11,761 bases of DNA from Spirochaetia bacterium (GTDB lineage: Bacteria > Spirochaetota > Spirochaetia > JABMQR01), in NCBI GenBank assembly GCA_016784705.1, contig JADHUD010000054.1, forward strand, positions 1-11,761. The letters are read 5' to 3'. Shown here piece by piece: positions 1-5,908 of this stretch. Position 1 is the stretch's first letter; each line of letters opens with the position of its first letter. A program made the position numbers and the translations under genes. Below the pieces are notes generated by a model, which saw only the letters and a program-made list of their open reading frames with translations, was not told where the DNA came from and searched no databases.

Positions 1-257
1 TAGCATCAATTTTACTGGCTCCTTTCACTTCACTAAACCCTACTATAGGTGTAGGAATTGTTTCCGGTGGAATTGAAGCATATTTAAGAAAACCAAGAGT
101 TGTTGATTTTGAAAAAATTAATGAGGACATACTCTCTTTCAAAGGTTTTTTTAGAAACAGGGTAACCCATGCACTGCTTGTTTTCCTGTTTACCAGTATT
201 GGAAGTGCAATTGGAACTTTTGCAGCATTTCCTTTCCTTGTCAGTCTTTTGAATTAA
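1..257 (+). CDS. TraB/PrgY-family membrane protein, C-terminal fragment
   Basis: This is the last 84 codons of a gene entering from the left edge; codons are in phase from base 3 and the stop is TAA at 255-257. The fragment carries the hallmark LNPTIGVGIVSGGIEAYLRKP-type segment, a hydrophobic stretch, then a short charged part (RKPRVVDFEKINEDILSFKG), an RNRVTH turn and a second long hydrophobic segment (ALLVFLFTSIGSAIGTFAAF) at the C-terminus. This is the membrane-anchored tail typical of TraB/PrgY proteins, named after enterococcal pheromone-shutdown proteins and widespread in bacteria and archaea; their catalytic N-terminal domain would lie outside the window. The biochemical role in this organism is unknown. 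It converges on radA and overlaps its 3' end by 17 bp. Family assignment is from recalled motif similarity; the missing N-terminus prevents a full check. Confidence 0.8.
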   Translation, partial: ASILLAPFTSLNPTIGVGIVSGGIEAYLRKPRVVDFEKINEDILSFKGFFRNRVTHALLVFLFTSIGSAIGTFAAFPFLVSLLN

Positions 258-1650
258 AGCCCCTTGAATCAGTGTTATCTGGGAACATTGTCTGGATTGC
301 TTCCCTTATGTTATTACAGGAAGTAAATCCTCCGTAAGCAGTACCGGAAAAAGCATCAAATTCTTGAACTTTGGGTCCCAAAAACCGCTTAAAGCCCATT
401 TTCTCCGCAGTAGAGATACGCTTATCAAGATGGCCAATTCTTCTTACTTCTCCGGCAAGGCTAAGTTCTCCTGCGGATGATAGTAGTTTTATAAGCGGCT
501 TTCCTGTTCTTGCAGAATATAATGCAAGAGAAAGCGGCAGCTCAATTCCAACCTCCAGAAGCCGTATCCCACCGGCTACATTAATATATATATCCTGATC
601 TGAAAATCTCAAACCTATATGTTTTTCGAGAATTGCAGAAATTCGAGAAACTCTCGCCGAATCAATCTTATCTGAATATACCCGGGTATATCCACTTTTA
701 GCAGGGACTGTCAGCGCCTGAATTTCAACCATAAAAGTTCTTGTACCTTCAAATACTGCCGCAGCTGCAACCCCGGCAGGTATATCACCATCTCTTTTCT
801 CAAGAAAGAAAGACTCCGGCTGTACTGCCGGCTTTAGTCCCTTTTCTGTCATCGTAAAAATTCCAATTTCATCAACAGATCCAAATCTATTTTTCCCGGC
901 ACGAATAATTCTCACACCTGTTTCAGCATGATCAAAATAAAGAACTGTATCTACAAGATGTTCTATTATTTTAGGACCTGCTAAAACTCCCTCTTTTGTA
1001 ACATGTCCAATAATAAAAAGTGAGGTTTCCAAAGCTTTCGCAATATCCACAAGCTCCATAGAACAATATTTTATTTGGTTTACTGTTCCTGCTATCGGTC
1101 CTGCATCATCACTTACAACGGTCTGTATTGAATCTACGATAACAAGATCAAACTTTTCTTTGGTTAATATGTTAAGTAATTTGTGCAGCCGGGTTTCGCA
1201 GAGTACAGTAATTTTATCAAGCTTTAGACCCAACCTCTCTGCACGAAGTTTAATCTGGTTTGCAGACTCTTCTCCAGATATATATAATGCTTTTTTTGCG
1301 CCTGAATCTGACATTACTTGTAACAAAAGGGTGGATTTACCGATTCCAGGCTCTCCGCCAATCAACACGGTACTTCCTTTCATTATTCCACCACCAAGAA
1401 CTTTGTCCACTTCAGATATTCCTGAACTAAAACGAAGCTCTTGCTGTATTCTCATAGTTTTCAGATTTTGCGGACTATTGGTTACCGTGTTAACTATATT
1501 TTTTGATCTATTACTGCTGCCCGATTCTTTCGTTGAAATCCTTTCCTCTACGAAAGAGTTCCATTTTCCACACTGTGGACATCGGCCAAGCCAATTCTGC
1601 TCTGTATTATTACACTCACTGCAAATATATACGGTTTTCTCTTTTGCCAT
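241..1650 (-). CDS. radA: DNA repair protein RadA (Sms)
   Basis: RadA is a RecA-like, DnaB-like ATPase that promotes branch migration and processing of recombination intermediates, in the cytoplasm on DNA. The 469-aa length is normal for the family. Domains in order: a four-cysteine zinc finger (C10, C13, C24, C27); a RecA-type ATPase with Walker A GEPGIGKST at 99-107, Walker B LVIVDS at about 169-174, and the diagnostic RadA motif KNRFG at 252-256; and a C-terminal Lon-protease-like domain from about 275 to 455, with the usual GGIRLLEVGIELPLSLAL stretch. The ATG is preceded by only a weak ribosome site, but the TAA of the upstream immunophilin gene lies 8 nt before it, so translational coupling is likely. 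It is the last gene of the parA-parB-immunophilin-radA run, and its 3' end overlaps the convergent TraB-family gene. No terminator is visible after it. The fragment is intact with no sign of decay. Confidence 0.97.
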   Translation of the reverse strand: MAKEKTVYICSECNNTEQNWLGRCPQCGKWNSFVEERISTKESGSSNRSKNIVNTVTNSPQNLKTMRIQQELRFSSGISEVDKVLGGGIMKGSTVLIGGEPGIGKSTLLLQVMSDSGAKKALYISGEESANQIKLRAERLGLKLDKITVLCETRLHKLLNILTKEKFDLVIVDSIQTVVSDDAGPIAGTVNQIKYCSMELVDIAKALETSLFIIGHVTKEGVLAGPKIIEHLVDTVLYFDHAETGVRIIRAGKNRFGSVDEIGIFTMTEKGLKPAVQPESFFLEKRDGDIPAGVAAAAVFEGTRTFMVEIQALTVPAKSGYTRVYSDKIDSARVSRISAILEKHIGLRFSDQDIYINVAGGIRLLEVGIELPLSLALYSARTGKPLIKLLSSAGELSLAGEVRRIGHLDKRISTAEKMGFKRFLGPKVQEFDAFSGTAYGGFTSCNNIREAIQTMFPDNTDSRGFNSKD

Positions 1651-1658
1651 TTTTCTAT

Positions 1659-2603
1659 TTAGAAATCTATTAGCTCGACATCGAAAACAAGAAAACTATT
1701 TGGGGGAATAACTCCCGGATACCCCTTTTTCCCATACCCTAATTCAGGGGGTATAATTAAAATCCTTTTTTCTCCTTTTTTCATCGTTAAAAGGGCTTCA
1801 TTCCATCCTTCAATTACCTGCCCTATAGCAAAAACAGCTGGTGTGTTTCTCTTGTAGGAGCTATCAAATTCAACACCATTTAGCAGCTTGCCTGAATAGT
1901 GAACGGTAACATTGGTTCCATACGGAGGAACCTTATCTCCCGAGGGCTTTCTTACAACAATATACCGTAAACCTGAAGATGAAACCGTAGCTTCCGGCCA
2001 CCTGTTAAAAATCTCTTTTTCTGCTTTTTTTCTATCTGAAACGCCGCCACCTTCAGCTCTCTCTTTCTGTTTCTGCACAAGAAGATCAAATTCTTTTTGG
2101 GTAACATGAAACCTCTCAGCTTTTTCACCAATACGGATAATTTTTATTGTATGTATTTTATCACCTTGTACAATTTTATTAACGACATCCATCCCTTCAC
2201 AAACATTTCCAAAAACCGTGTGTTTATCATTAAGCCATGGTGTAGCAACATGTGTTATAAAAAACTGGCTTCCGTTTGTTCCGGGACCACTATTTGCCAT
2301 AGACAGTATTCCAGGTTCAGAATGCCTAAGGGATGAATTAAATTCGTCAGGGAATGTATATCCGGGGCCGCCTGTACCAGTCCCCAGAGGACATCCTCCC
2401 TGTATCATAAAATCGTTAATGACTCTATGAAAAACAAGACCATTGTAATAACCATCCTTTCCTTTAGCATTACCAAGGATACCCTCAGACAGTCCAACAA
2501 AATTGGAGACAGTAAGAGGTGCTTTTTCAAATTCTAGATTTATAAGGATAGTTCCTTTTGAACTATCAATTTTTGCATACAAACCATCTTTCAAAATATC
2601 CAT
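1659..2603 (-). CDS. Cyclophilin-FKBP fusion peptidyl-prolyl isomerase (dual-family immunophilin)
   Basis: This 314-aa protein carries two unrelated prolyl-isomerase folds in one chain, both catalysing cis/trans isomerisation of X-Pro bonds. Residues about 8-160 are a cyclophilin: FHRVI at 58-62 with catalytic Arg60, FMIQGG at 65-70, QFF at 113-115, Trp123 and NDKHTVFG at 125-132. A charged, probably helical linker (about 165-203) follows. Residues about 210-314 are an FKBP domain keeping the usual pocket: Tyr236, Phe246, Asp247, Phe258, Val263-Ile264, Trp267, Tyr290 and Phe307. Both sites look active. The start is placed at 2603 because AGGAG sits 5 nt upstream. An in-frame ATG at 2651 would add 16 residues but has no Shine-Dalgarno sequence. 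No signal peptide or membrane segment is seen, so it is predicted to be cytoplasmic. This architecture is known as a dual-family immunophilin. It sits 55 bp after parB and 8 nt before radA; its clients are unknown. Confidence 0.95.
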   Translation of the reverse strand: MDILKDGLYAKIDSSKGTILINLEFEKAPLTVSNFVGLSEGILGNAKGKDGYYNGLVFHRVINDFMIQGGCPLGTGTGGPGYTFPDEFNSSLRHSEPGILSMANSGPGTNGSQFFITHVATPWLNDKHTVFGNVCEGMDVVNKIVQGDKIHTIKIIRIGEKAERFHVTQKEFDLLVQKQKERAEGGGVSDRKKAEKEIFNRWPEATVSSSGLRYIVVRKPSGDKVPPYGTNVTVHYSGKLLNGVEFDSSYKRNTPAVFAIGQVIEGWNEALLTMKKGEKRILIIPPELGYGKKGYPGVIPPNSFLVFDVELIDF

Positions 2604-2608
2604 AAAAA

Positions 2609-2613
2609 CTCCT
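2609..2613 (-). promoter_or_regulatory. Shine-Dalgarno site deciding the immunophilin start
   Basis: On the minus strand AGGAG lies 5 nt before the ATG at 2603. The alternative upstream ATG at 2651 has only AT-rich sequence before it, so this site supports the shorter 314-aa product. Confidence 0.75.
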
Positions 2614-2658
2614 ATTAGTGAATAAATACATTCATTGCAGCATATTGCCATTTATTAT

Positions 2659-3585
2659 TTAGTCGAATAAATCATCTTTCTTTGATAATAGCTGATATAA
2701 CCTCTCTAAATCATCAGATGAATAGAAGGTGATTTCAAGTTTACCTTTTTTCAAATTTCCTTTAAGAGAAACCCTTGTTCCAAGTACCCCAAGAAATTTC
2801 TCCTCAATTCTTCGAATATCAGCAGGTCTTTCTATCTTGTCATTCTTTTTAACCTTCTTTTTCGAGGCCCGAGAGCCCTCATTCAAGGCCTTCCCTTCAT
2901 CTTCTGCCTGGCGCACAGACAAACTGTCTTTTACTATTTTATTATAAAGGATCTCCTGATCAGCAGGATTTATAACTGCAAGTAAAGCTCTGGCATGTCC
3001 CGCAGTTATAACACCTTCTTTCAGAGATTTCTGCATTACATCATTCAAGTTCAATAATCTGAGACTGTTTGCAATAGTAGATCTTTTTTTCCCAATTCTT
3101 TTTGATAACTCATCCTGACTCAACGATGCTTGGTCAATAAGAAAACGATAAGCTTGGGCTTCTTCAATTGGGTTTAAATTTTCTCTTTGAAGATTCTCAA
3201 TCAATGCTACTTCAAGGCGCTGCTCTTCAGTAAAATTTTTTATCAAGGAAGGGATATGCTTTAATTCTGCTAATTTTGAAGCCCGAAAACGTCTTTCTCC
3301 TGCTACAATTATAAAATGACCGGGCACATCGGGAGACTCTTCAACAAGTATTGGCTGAAGAACGCCCTGCTCCCTGATTGAATCAGCAAGCTCCTGTAAA
3401 GCATTTGTATCAAAATATTTCCTTGGTTGACCGGGATTTGAGGTTATTTTATCCACCCCAAGCATTACTACACTATTGTTATTCTCATCTGTATAAGTCA
3501 GTTTGTCACCAGAAACCAATTTGCTGTCCATTGAATAATCACCCATAAGTGAGCTTATTCCCTTACCTAATCCTCTCTTAGCCAC
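2659..3585 (-). CDS. parB: Chromosome partitioning protein ParB (Spo0J)
   Basis: ParB binds parS, clamps and spreads along origin DNA, and stimulates the ParA ATPase. The 308-aa product has the full chromosomal layout. An N-terminal RGLGKGISSLM segment (4-14) is the ParA-contacting tail. A ParB/Srx CTPase domain follows, with NPGQPRK (50-56), GERRFRA (96-102) and ENLQRENLNPIEEA (130-143). A helix-turn-helix DNA-binding region lies around 155-178 (LSQDELSKRIGKKRSTIANSLRLL). A lysine-rich linker leads to a C-terminal dimerisation domain. The start codon is GTG at 3585-3583, inside the last codons of parA (8-bp overlap), and is preceded by a very strong ribosome site. Two perfect target sites lie 1.7-2.3 kb away in the same window (5315 and 5888). 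The gene appears complete and functional. Confidence 0.97.
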   Translation of the reverse strand: MAKRGLGKGISSLMGDYSMDSKLVSGDKLTYTDENNNSVVMLGVDKITSNPGQPRKYFDTNALQELADSIREQGVLQPILVEESPDVPGHFIIVAGERRFRASKLAELKHIPSLIKNFTEEQRLEVALIENLQRENLNPIEEAQAYRFLIDQASLSQDELSKRIGKKRSTIANSLRLLNLNDVMQKSLKEGVITAGHARALLAVINPADQEILYNKIVKDSLSVRQAEDEGKALNEGSRASKKKVKKNDKIERPADIRRIEEKFLGVLGTRVSLKGNLKKGKLEITFYSSDDLERLYQLLSKKDDLFD

Positions 3586-4336
3586 GATTCAGCACCTCCT
3601 TGGCAAGTTCAAAATAACTTTTAGCACCACTGCAAAACGGATCATACAAATTAATTGGCAAGCCATGGGACGGAGCTTCTGATAATCTAACATTTCGCGG
3701 TATCAGGCTGTTAAAGACTTTATCTGAAAAGTAATCTGAAACATCTTTTACAACATCCTTAGCTAATCTTGTTCGCTGATCGTACATTGTAAAAACAATT
3801 CCCATCAAATCAAGATCAGGATTAAGCTGTTTTTTAACACCCATTATTGTCCTGACCAGCATGCTTAACCCTTCTAAAGCAAAATATTCACATTGCAGTG
3901 GAATGATTGAATAATTTGCTGCTACTAATCCGTTTAAAGTGAGAAGACCTAACGAAGGAGGGCAATCAATAAAAACATAATCCCATTCCCCTTCCAGCTG
4001 GTTTAAATATTTATCAAGATAATATTCTCTTCTAAACGCATCAACTAATTCAACATTAAGCCCTGTAAGATTAATATTTGATCCGATAGCATATAATCTT
4101 TCTACTGGCGTACTCTGAATGGAATCCTCTATCTCAACTTTCCCGGTCATAACTTCATATATACCGGGAGTTTCATCATCAGCTCCTACTGCACTGGTTA
4201 GGTTTCCTTGCGGGTCAAGGTCGACCAAGAGAACCCGTTGCCCCAGCTCAGCCAGATAGGCTCCAAGATTTACTGTGGATGTTGTTTTTCCAACTCCGCC
4301 TTTTTGATTTGCGAAAACAATTTTTTTAACAGACAT
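3578..4336 (-). CDS. parA: Chromosome partitioning ATPase ParA (Soj)
   Basis: ParA is a deviant-Walker ATPase that dimerises with ATP on nucleoid DNA and drives ParB-parS segregation; Soj-type proteins also modulate DnaA in several bacteria. The 252-aa length without an N-terminal helix-turn-helix domain is that of chromosomal Soj rather than plasmid type Ia ParA. Visible motifs: KGGVGKTT at 12-19 with signature Lys12 and Lys17, LVDLDPQGN at 37-45 with the Asp41 switch residue, and FIDCPPSLG at 122-130 with Asp124. The ATG at 4336 is the normal family start (MSVKKIVFANQKGG). No Shine-Dalgarno sequence precedes it; instead a good sigma-70 type promoter ends 6 nt before the ATG, which suggests leaderless translation. 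It is the first gene of the operon, overlaps parB by 8 bp and is divergent from the Nfu gene. Confidence 0.97.
   Translation of the reverse strand: MSVKKIVFANQKGGVGKTTSTVNLGAYLAELGQRVLLVDLDPQGNLTSAVGADDETPGIYEVMTGKVEIEDSIQSTPVERLYAIGSNINLTGLNVELVDAFRREYYLDKYLNQLEGEWDYVFIDCPPSLGLLTLNGLVAANYSIIPLQCEYFALEGLSMLVRTIMGVKKQLNPDLDLMGIVFTMYDQRTRLAKDVVKDVSDYFSDKVFNSLIPRNVRLSEAPSHGLPINLYDPFCSGAKSYFELAKEVLNRG
3593..3601 (-). promoter_or_regulatory. Strong Shine-Dalgarno site for parB inside parA
   Basis: Minus-strand AAGGAGGTG lies 7 nt before the GTG start of parB and is embedded in the parA C-terminal codons. It fixes the non-ATG start and suggests high or coupled translation of ParB relative to ParA. 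Confidence 0.85.
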
Positions 4337-4342
4337 AAATTT

Positions 4343-4372
4343 ATTATATATTAATTAGTTGAAAGGTGTCAG
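4343..4372 (-). promoter_or_regulatory. Predicted parA operon promoter (leaderless)
   Basis: On the minus strand, CTGACA (4372-4367; 5 of 6 to TTGACA) is followed after 18 nt by a perfect TATAAT (4348-4343). Only six bases (aaattt) separate the -10 box from the parA ATG, so transcription would begin at or next to the start codon. This agrees with the absence of a ribosome-binding site. It is a sequence prediction in AT-rich DNA. Confidence 0.55.
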
Positions 4373-4389
4373 CTCTTTTATATATTCTC

Positions 4390-4418
4390 TTGACCATTTA
4401 CTTAACATTCTGTACCTT
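4390..4418 (+). promoter_or_regulatory. Possible nfu promoter
   Basis: TTGACC (4390-4395), a 17-nt spacer and TACCTT (4413-4418) give a good -35 with a weak -10 box in the parA-nfu divergent region. An AGGAG ribosome site follows at 4435-4439, 7 nt before the Nfu ATG. Confidence 0.35.
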
Positions 4419-4446
4419 TCAAAGACAAAACGAAAGGAGATAAGCA

Positions 4447-4668
4447 ATGGAAGAAAAGGTAAAGCTAGCAATTAATGATATTAGACCATCACTTCAGAAC
4501 GATGGAGGAGATATTGAATTCATCAGCCTCAATGGAGACATTGTCAGCGTCAGACTAACAGGAGCCTGTGCAGGATGCCCCATGTCCCAAATGACTTTAA
4601 AACAAGGTGTTGAGAGATATCTAAGAGAAAAGGTAGCCCCCACGCTGGAAGTTGTTTCTGTTAATTAA
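4447..4668 (+). CDS. Nfu/NifU C-terminal-domain iron-sulfur scaffold protein
   Basis: This is a complete 73-aa single-domain protein of the Nfu (NifU C-terminal) family, which carries and transfers Fe-S clusters to client enzymes in the cytoplasm. The family signature is clear: NDGGDIE at 18-24, then GACAGCP at 39-45 with the two cluster-binding cysteines Cys41 and Cys44 in a CxxC arrangement. It lacks the N-terminal IscU-like domain of full NifU and the A-type domain of E. coli NfuA, which is the common stand-alone form. The ATG is supported by AGGAG with 7-nt spacing. It is divergent from parA and is the only complete gene here pointing right between radA and dnaA. It has no obvious functional link to its partitioning neighbours, and no further gene follows for 1.3 kb. 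Confidence 0.95.
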   Translation: MEEKVKLAINDIRPSLQNDGGDIEFISLNGDIVSVRLTGACAGCPMSQMTLKQGVERYLREKVAPTLEVVSVN

Positions 4669-4730
4669 TCGATTTACATACATAGTTTATTATATCGAAC
4701 CAATTTGACAAATCAAAGAATGCATGGTTT

Positions 4731-4797
4731 TGAAGTTTTTTGATGAATATTATATTTTGTTATTTCTGAAGTAAATATAAATAATCAAAAAACTTCA
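4731..4797. repeat. Palindrome 1, 14-bp perfect outer arms
   Basis: TGAAGTTTTTTGAT (4731-4744) pairs exactly with 4784-4797. Inside it, TATATTT (4751-4757) pairs with AAATATA (4773-4779), giving a two-tier hairpin. There is no T-run directly after it, so it does not look like a standard terminator for nfu. Confidence 0.85.
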
Positions 4798-4831
4798 CTT
4801 TAAGGTAGTTCTTTAAAAATTTTATTATTTT

Positions 4832-4861
4832 GATAGATCCAATTTTTTATCTGGATCTATC
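4832..4861. repeat. Palindrome 2, 10-bp perfect arms
   Basis: GATAGATCCA (4832-4841) pairs with TGGATCTATC (4852-4861) around a 10-nt T-rich loop. It is directly adjacent to palindrome 3. Confidence 0.85.
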
Positions 4862-4864
4862 GAG

Positions 4865-4896
4865 GAAATTTCAAAATGATTTTATTTTGAAATTTC
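4865..4896. repeat. Palindrome 3, 13-bp perfect arms
   Basis: GAAATTTCAAAAT (4865-4877) pairs exactly with ATTTTGAAATTTC (4884-4896) across the 6-nt loop gatttt. Confidence 0.88.
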
Positions 4897-4909
4897 GACG
4901 ATTTGGTCA

Positions 4910-4977
4910 GAAGTTTGTATTTCAAATAAATAATTATATAATAATTATTTATTTGAATATATATATAAACAAACTTC
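4910..4977. repeat. Palindrome 4, nested 9-bp and 17-bp perfect arms
   Basis: The core at 4921-4957 has 17-bp arms (TTCAAATAAATAATTAT and its exact complement) with only a 3-nt loop, the longest perfect palindrome in the window. Outside it GAAGTTTGT (4910-4918) pairs with ACAAACTTC (4969-4977) across an asymmetric 2 x 11-nt internal loop. Confidence 0.9.
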
Positions 4978-4982
4978 AAAAG

Positions 4983-5017
4983 CCAATTTCCAAATATGCG
5001 AAGCATTTTGAAATTGG
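4983..5017. repeat. Palindrome 5, 8-bp arms sharing the right terminal repeat
   Basis: CCAATTTC (4983-4990) pairs with GAAATTGG (5010-5017), with an inner ATGC-gaa-GCAT hairpin (4996-5006) and AAA/TTT pairs between them. Its right arm overlaps the terminal inverted repeat at 5011-5020, so pairing with 4697-4706 and this local hairpin would be mutually exclusive. Confidence 0.8.
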
Positions 5018-5183
5018 TTCTATCACTTATTTTTTTAATCTGAGCTGAAGTACTTATGGTTCCAGCTGTAAGAATTCAGTAGTTACTAAGAAACAAACCA
5101 CAAACTGAGAATCTTAAAAAAATTAAAGTTCAAAATTTAAAAAAGCCGACAGCTTTATTCCTTTTTGCAAAATATGACCTCAA

Positions 5184-5206
5184 AATAAGATGATTTGCAT
5201 CTTATT
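5184..5206. repeat. Hairpin with 9-bp perfect arms
   Basis: AATAAGATG (5184-5192) and CATCTTATT (5198-5206) are exact complements around a 5-nt loop (atttg). It lies between the palindrome cluster and the first parS. Its function is unknown. Confidence 0.7.
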
Positions 5207-5232
5207 CAAAAAAGTATATGTACTATATTCTC

Positions 5233-5261
5233 TTGGTAAGATTTTATTGAATTCTTATAAT
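5233..5261 (+). promoter_or_regulatory. Possible promoter facing parS1
   Basis: TTGGTA (5233-5238; 4 of 6), a 17-nt spacer and a perfect TATAAT (5256-5261). Any transcript would start near 5268 and run through parS1 with no gene downstream, other than a 16-codon frame from ATG 5337. Perfect -10 boxes are expected by chance in DNA this AT-rich, so this is weak. Confidence 0.25.
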
Positions 5262-5314
5262 TTTTTACAACCCTATTTTCAACTCTATAAAATTTTTGCA
5301 TTTTTTTCTTTTTT

Positions 5315-5330
5315 TGTTTCACGTGAAACA
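5315..5330. promoter_or_regulatory. parS: parS site 1 (ParB centromere)
   Basis: TGTTTCACGTGAAACA is a perfect 16-bp palindrome identical to the classical Spo0J/ParB parS consensus. ParB binds it and loads as a CTP-dependent clamp. It sits in non-coding DNA about 1.7 kb from parB, just right of a T-rich run. Confidence 0.95.
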
Positions 5331-5407
5331 TTCATAATGGCATTGGTATTCAGTGCAGAAACATTTCTTCAATTGTTTCATCTCTAAGAAGTTTTTTCTC
5401 AAACCAC

Positions 5408-5453
5408 ACAGCGATATTTGCACACCCTTTATACAATAAATATTTTTCGCTGT
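5408..5453. repeat. Imperfect hairpin with 7-bp outer arms
   Basis: ACAGCGA (5408-5414) pairs with TCGCTGT (5447-5453). Within it, ATATTT (5414-5419) can pair with AAATAT (5438-5443), offset by an unpaired T-run. It lies between the two parS sites. Confidence 0.5.
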
Positions 5454-5469
5454 AATTCAGTTTTCAGTA

Positions 5470-5495
5470 ATTTTGGCAGCATTTGTTACCAAAAT
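5470..5495. repeat. Hairpin with 7-bp arms
   Basis: ATTTTGG (5470-5476) pairs with CCAAAAT (5489-5495) over a 12-nt loop, between the two parS sites. Confidence 0.45.
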
Positions 5496-5617
5496 AGCCT
5501 TCGTTATTTGTTCAATAATTTTTATACCTGGCTTAATTACCTTATACAGCCTTTATCCATTACTAAAGACTCTTGTCCAAAGGTACTTGACTGATAAATA
5601 TTTCAGAGTTTCATGGC

Positions 5618-5634
5618 TTGATACCAAGTATCAA
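5618..5634. repeat. Short perfect palindrome, 7-bp arms, 3-nt loop
   Basis: TTGATAC (5618-5624) and GTATCAA (5628-5634) flank caa. The compact dyad could be a protein-binding site, but no candidate regulator is evident. Confidence 0.5.
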
Positions 5635-5887
5635 TTAATAAAATTTGTTATCTTGGAAAGTTGTATAGTACCGATTAAATCCAATTACATGAAACGGGGT
5701 CAAATCTTCTGCAGTTTTTTAATCAACATTTATAATATGTTGTAATATATGTAATTAAACTCAACAAACACGTTCAAAACCATGTATTCATGGATCAAGC
5801 AAATTTCTGGTAATCCGAGATATACCAAAGTTTGATTCTTAGATTTTAGTAATTGTCTTGATTACATAAGAAACAACAACATATCAT

Positions 5888-5903
5888 TGTTTCACGTGAA
5901 ACA
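5888..5903. promoter_or_regulatory. parS: parS site 2 (ParB centromere)
   Basis: A second perfect TGTTTCACGTGAAACA. The dyad extends by ATs on both sides to a 20-bp palindrome (5886-5905). It lies 573 bp from the first site and about 53 bp from the gyrA stop codon, beside the predicted gyrA terminator. Confidence 0.95.
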
Positions 5904-5908
5904 ATTTA

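Larger units (their letters stand above)
4697..5020. mobile_element. Candidate MITE-like palindromic element with terminal inverted repeats
   Basis: GAACCAATTT at 4697-4706 is repeated as its exact reverse complement AAATTGGTTC at 5011-5020, enclosing 304 bp packed with five long hairpins. Immediately outside both ends is the direct repeat TATC (4693-4696 and 5021-5024), as a 4-bp target-site duplication would leave. There is no transposase or credible ORF inside, so if mobile it would depend on an enzyme elsewhere. Alternatives are a structured RNA whose closing stem is the 10-bp repeat, or a DNA element of the partition region. The repeat, the flanking tetranucleotide and the hairpins are seen directly; mobility is inference. 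A 10-bp repeat plus a 4-bp duplication in AT-rich DNA could arise by chance. Confidence 0.4.

Noticed and set aside
1160..1711. 183-codon plus-strand frame opposite radA
   Set aside because: It is the reverse-strand shadow of the conserved RadA zinc-finger and ATPase region, with no family resemblance of its own.
2604..2651. Upstream ATG giving a 330-aa immunophilin with a Cys-containing N-terminal extension
   Set aside because: No ribosome site precedes it and the extra 16 residues have no family counterpart or signal-peptide shape; AGGAG before the ATG at 2603 favours the shorter form.
4705..4733. Perfect TTGACA (4705-4710) as a rightward promoter into the palindrome cluster
   Set aside because: No acceptable -10 hexamer lies 15-19 nt downstream (the sequence there is ttttga).
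4830..5048. 72-codon plus-strand open frame across the palindrome cluster
   Set aside because: It begins with TTG, has no ribosome site, its composition (Ile/Tyr/Phe/Asn-rich) simply reflects AT-rich palindromes, and it is read through both arms of several hairpins.
5190..5387. 65-codon plus-strand open frame running over parS1
   Set aside because: No Shine-Dalgarno sequence, no recognisable family, and it is read straight through the palindromic parS site and the T-run, giving strings of Phe. It is best explained by chance.
5473..5745. 90-codon plus-strand frame with a hydrophobic N-terminal half, between the parS sites
   Set aside because: It would need a TTG start without a ribosome site, overlaps a hairpin, and matches no family I recognise. 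A small membrane protein cannot be excluded, but the support is too thin to list it as a gene.
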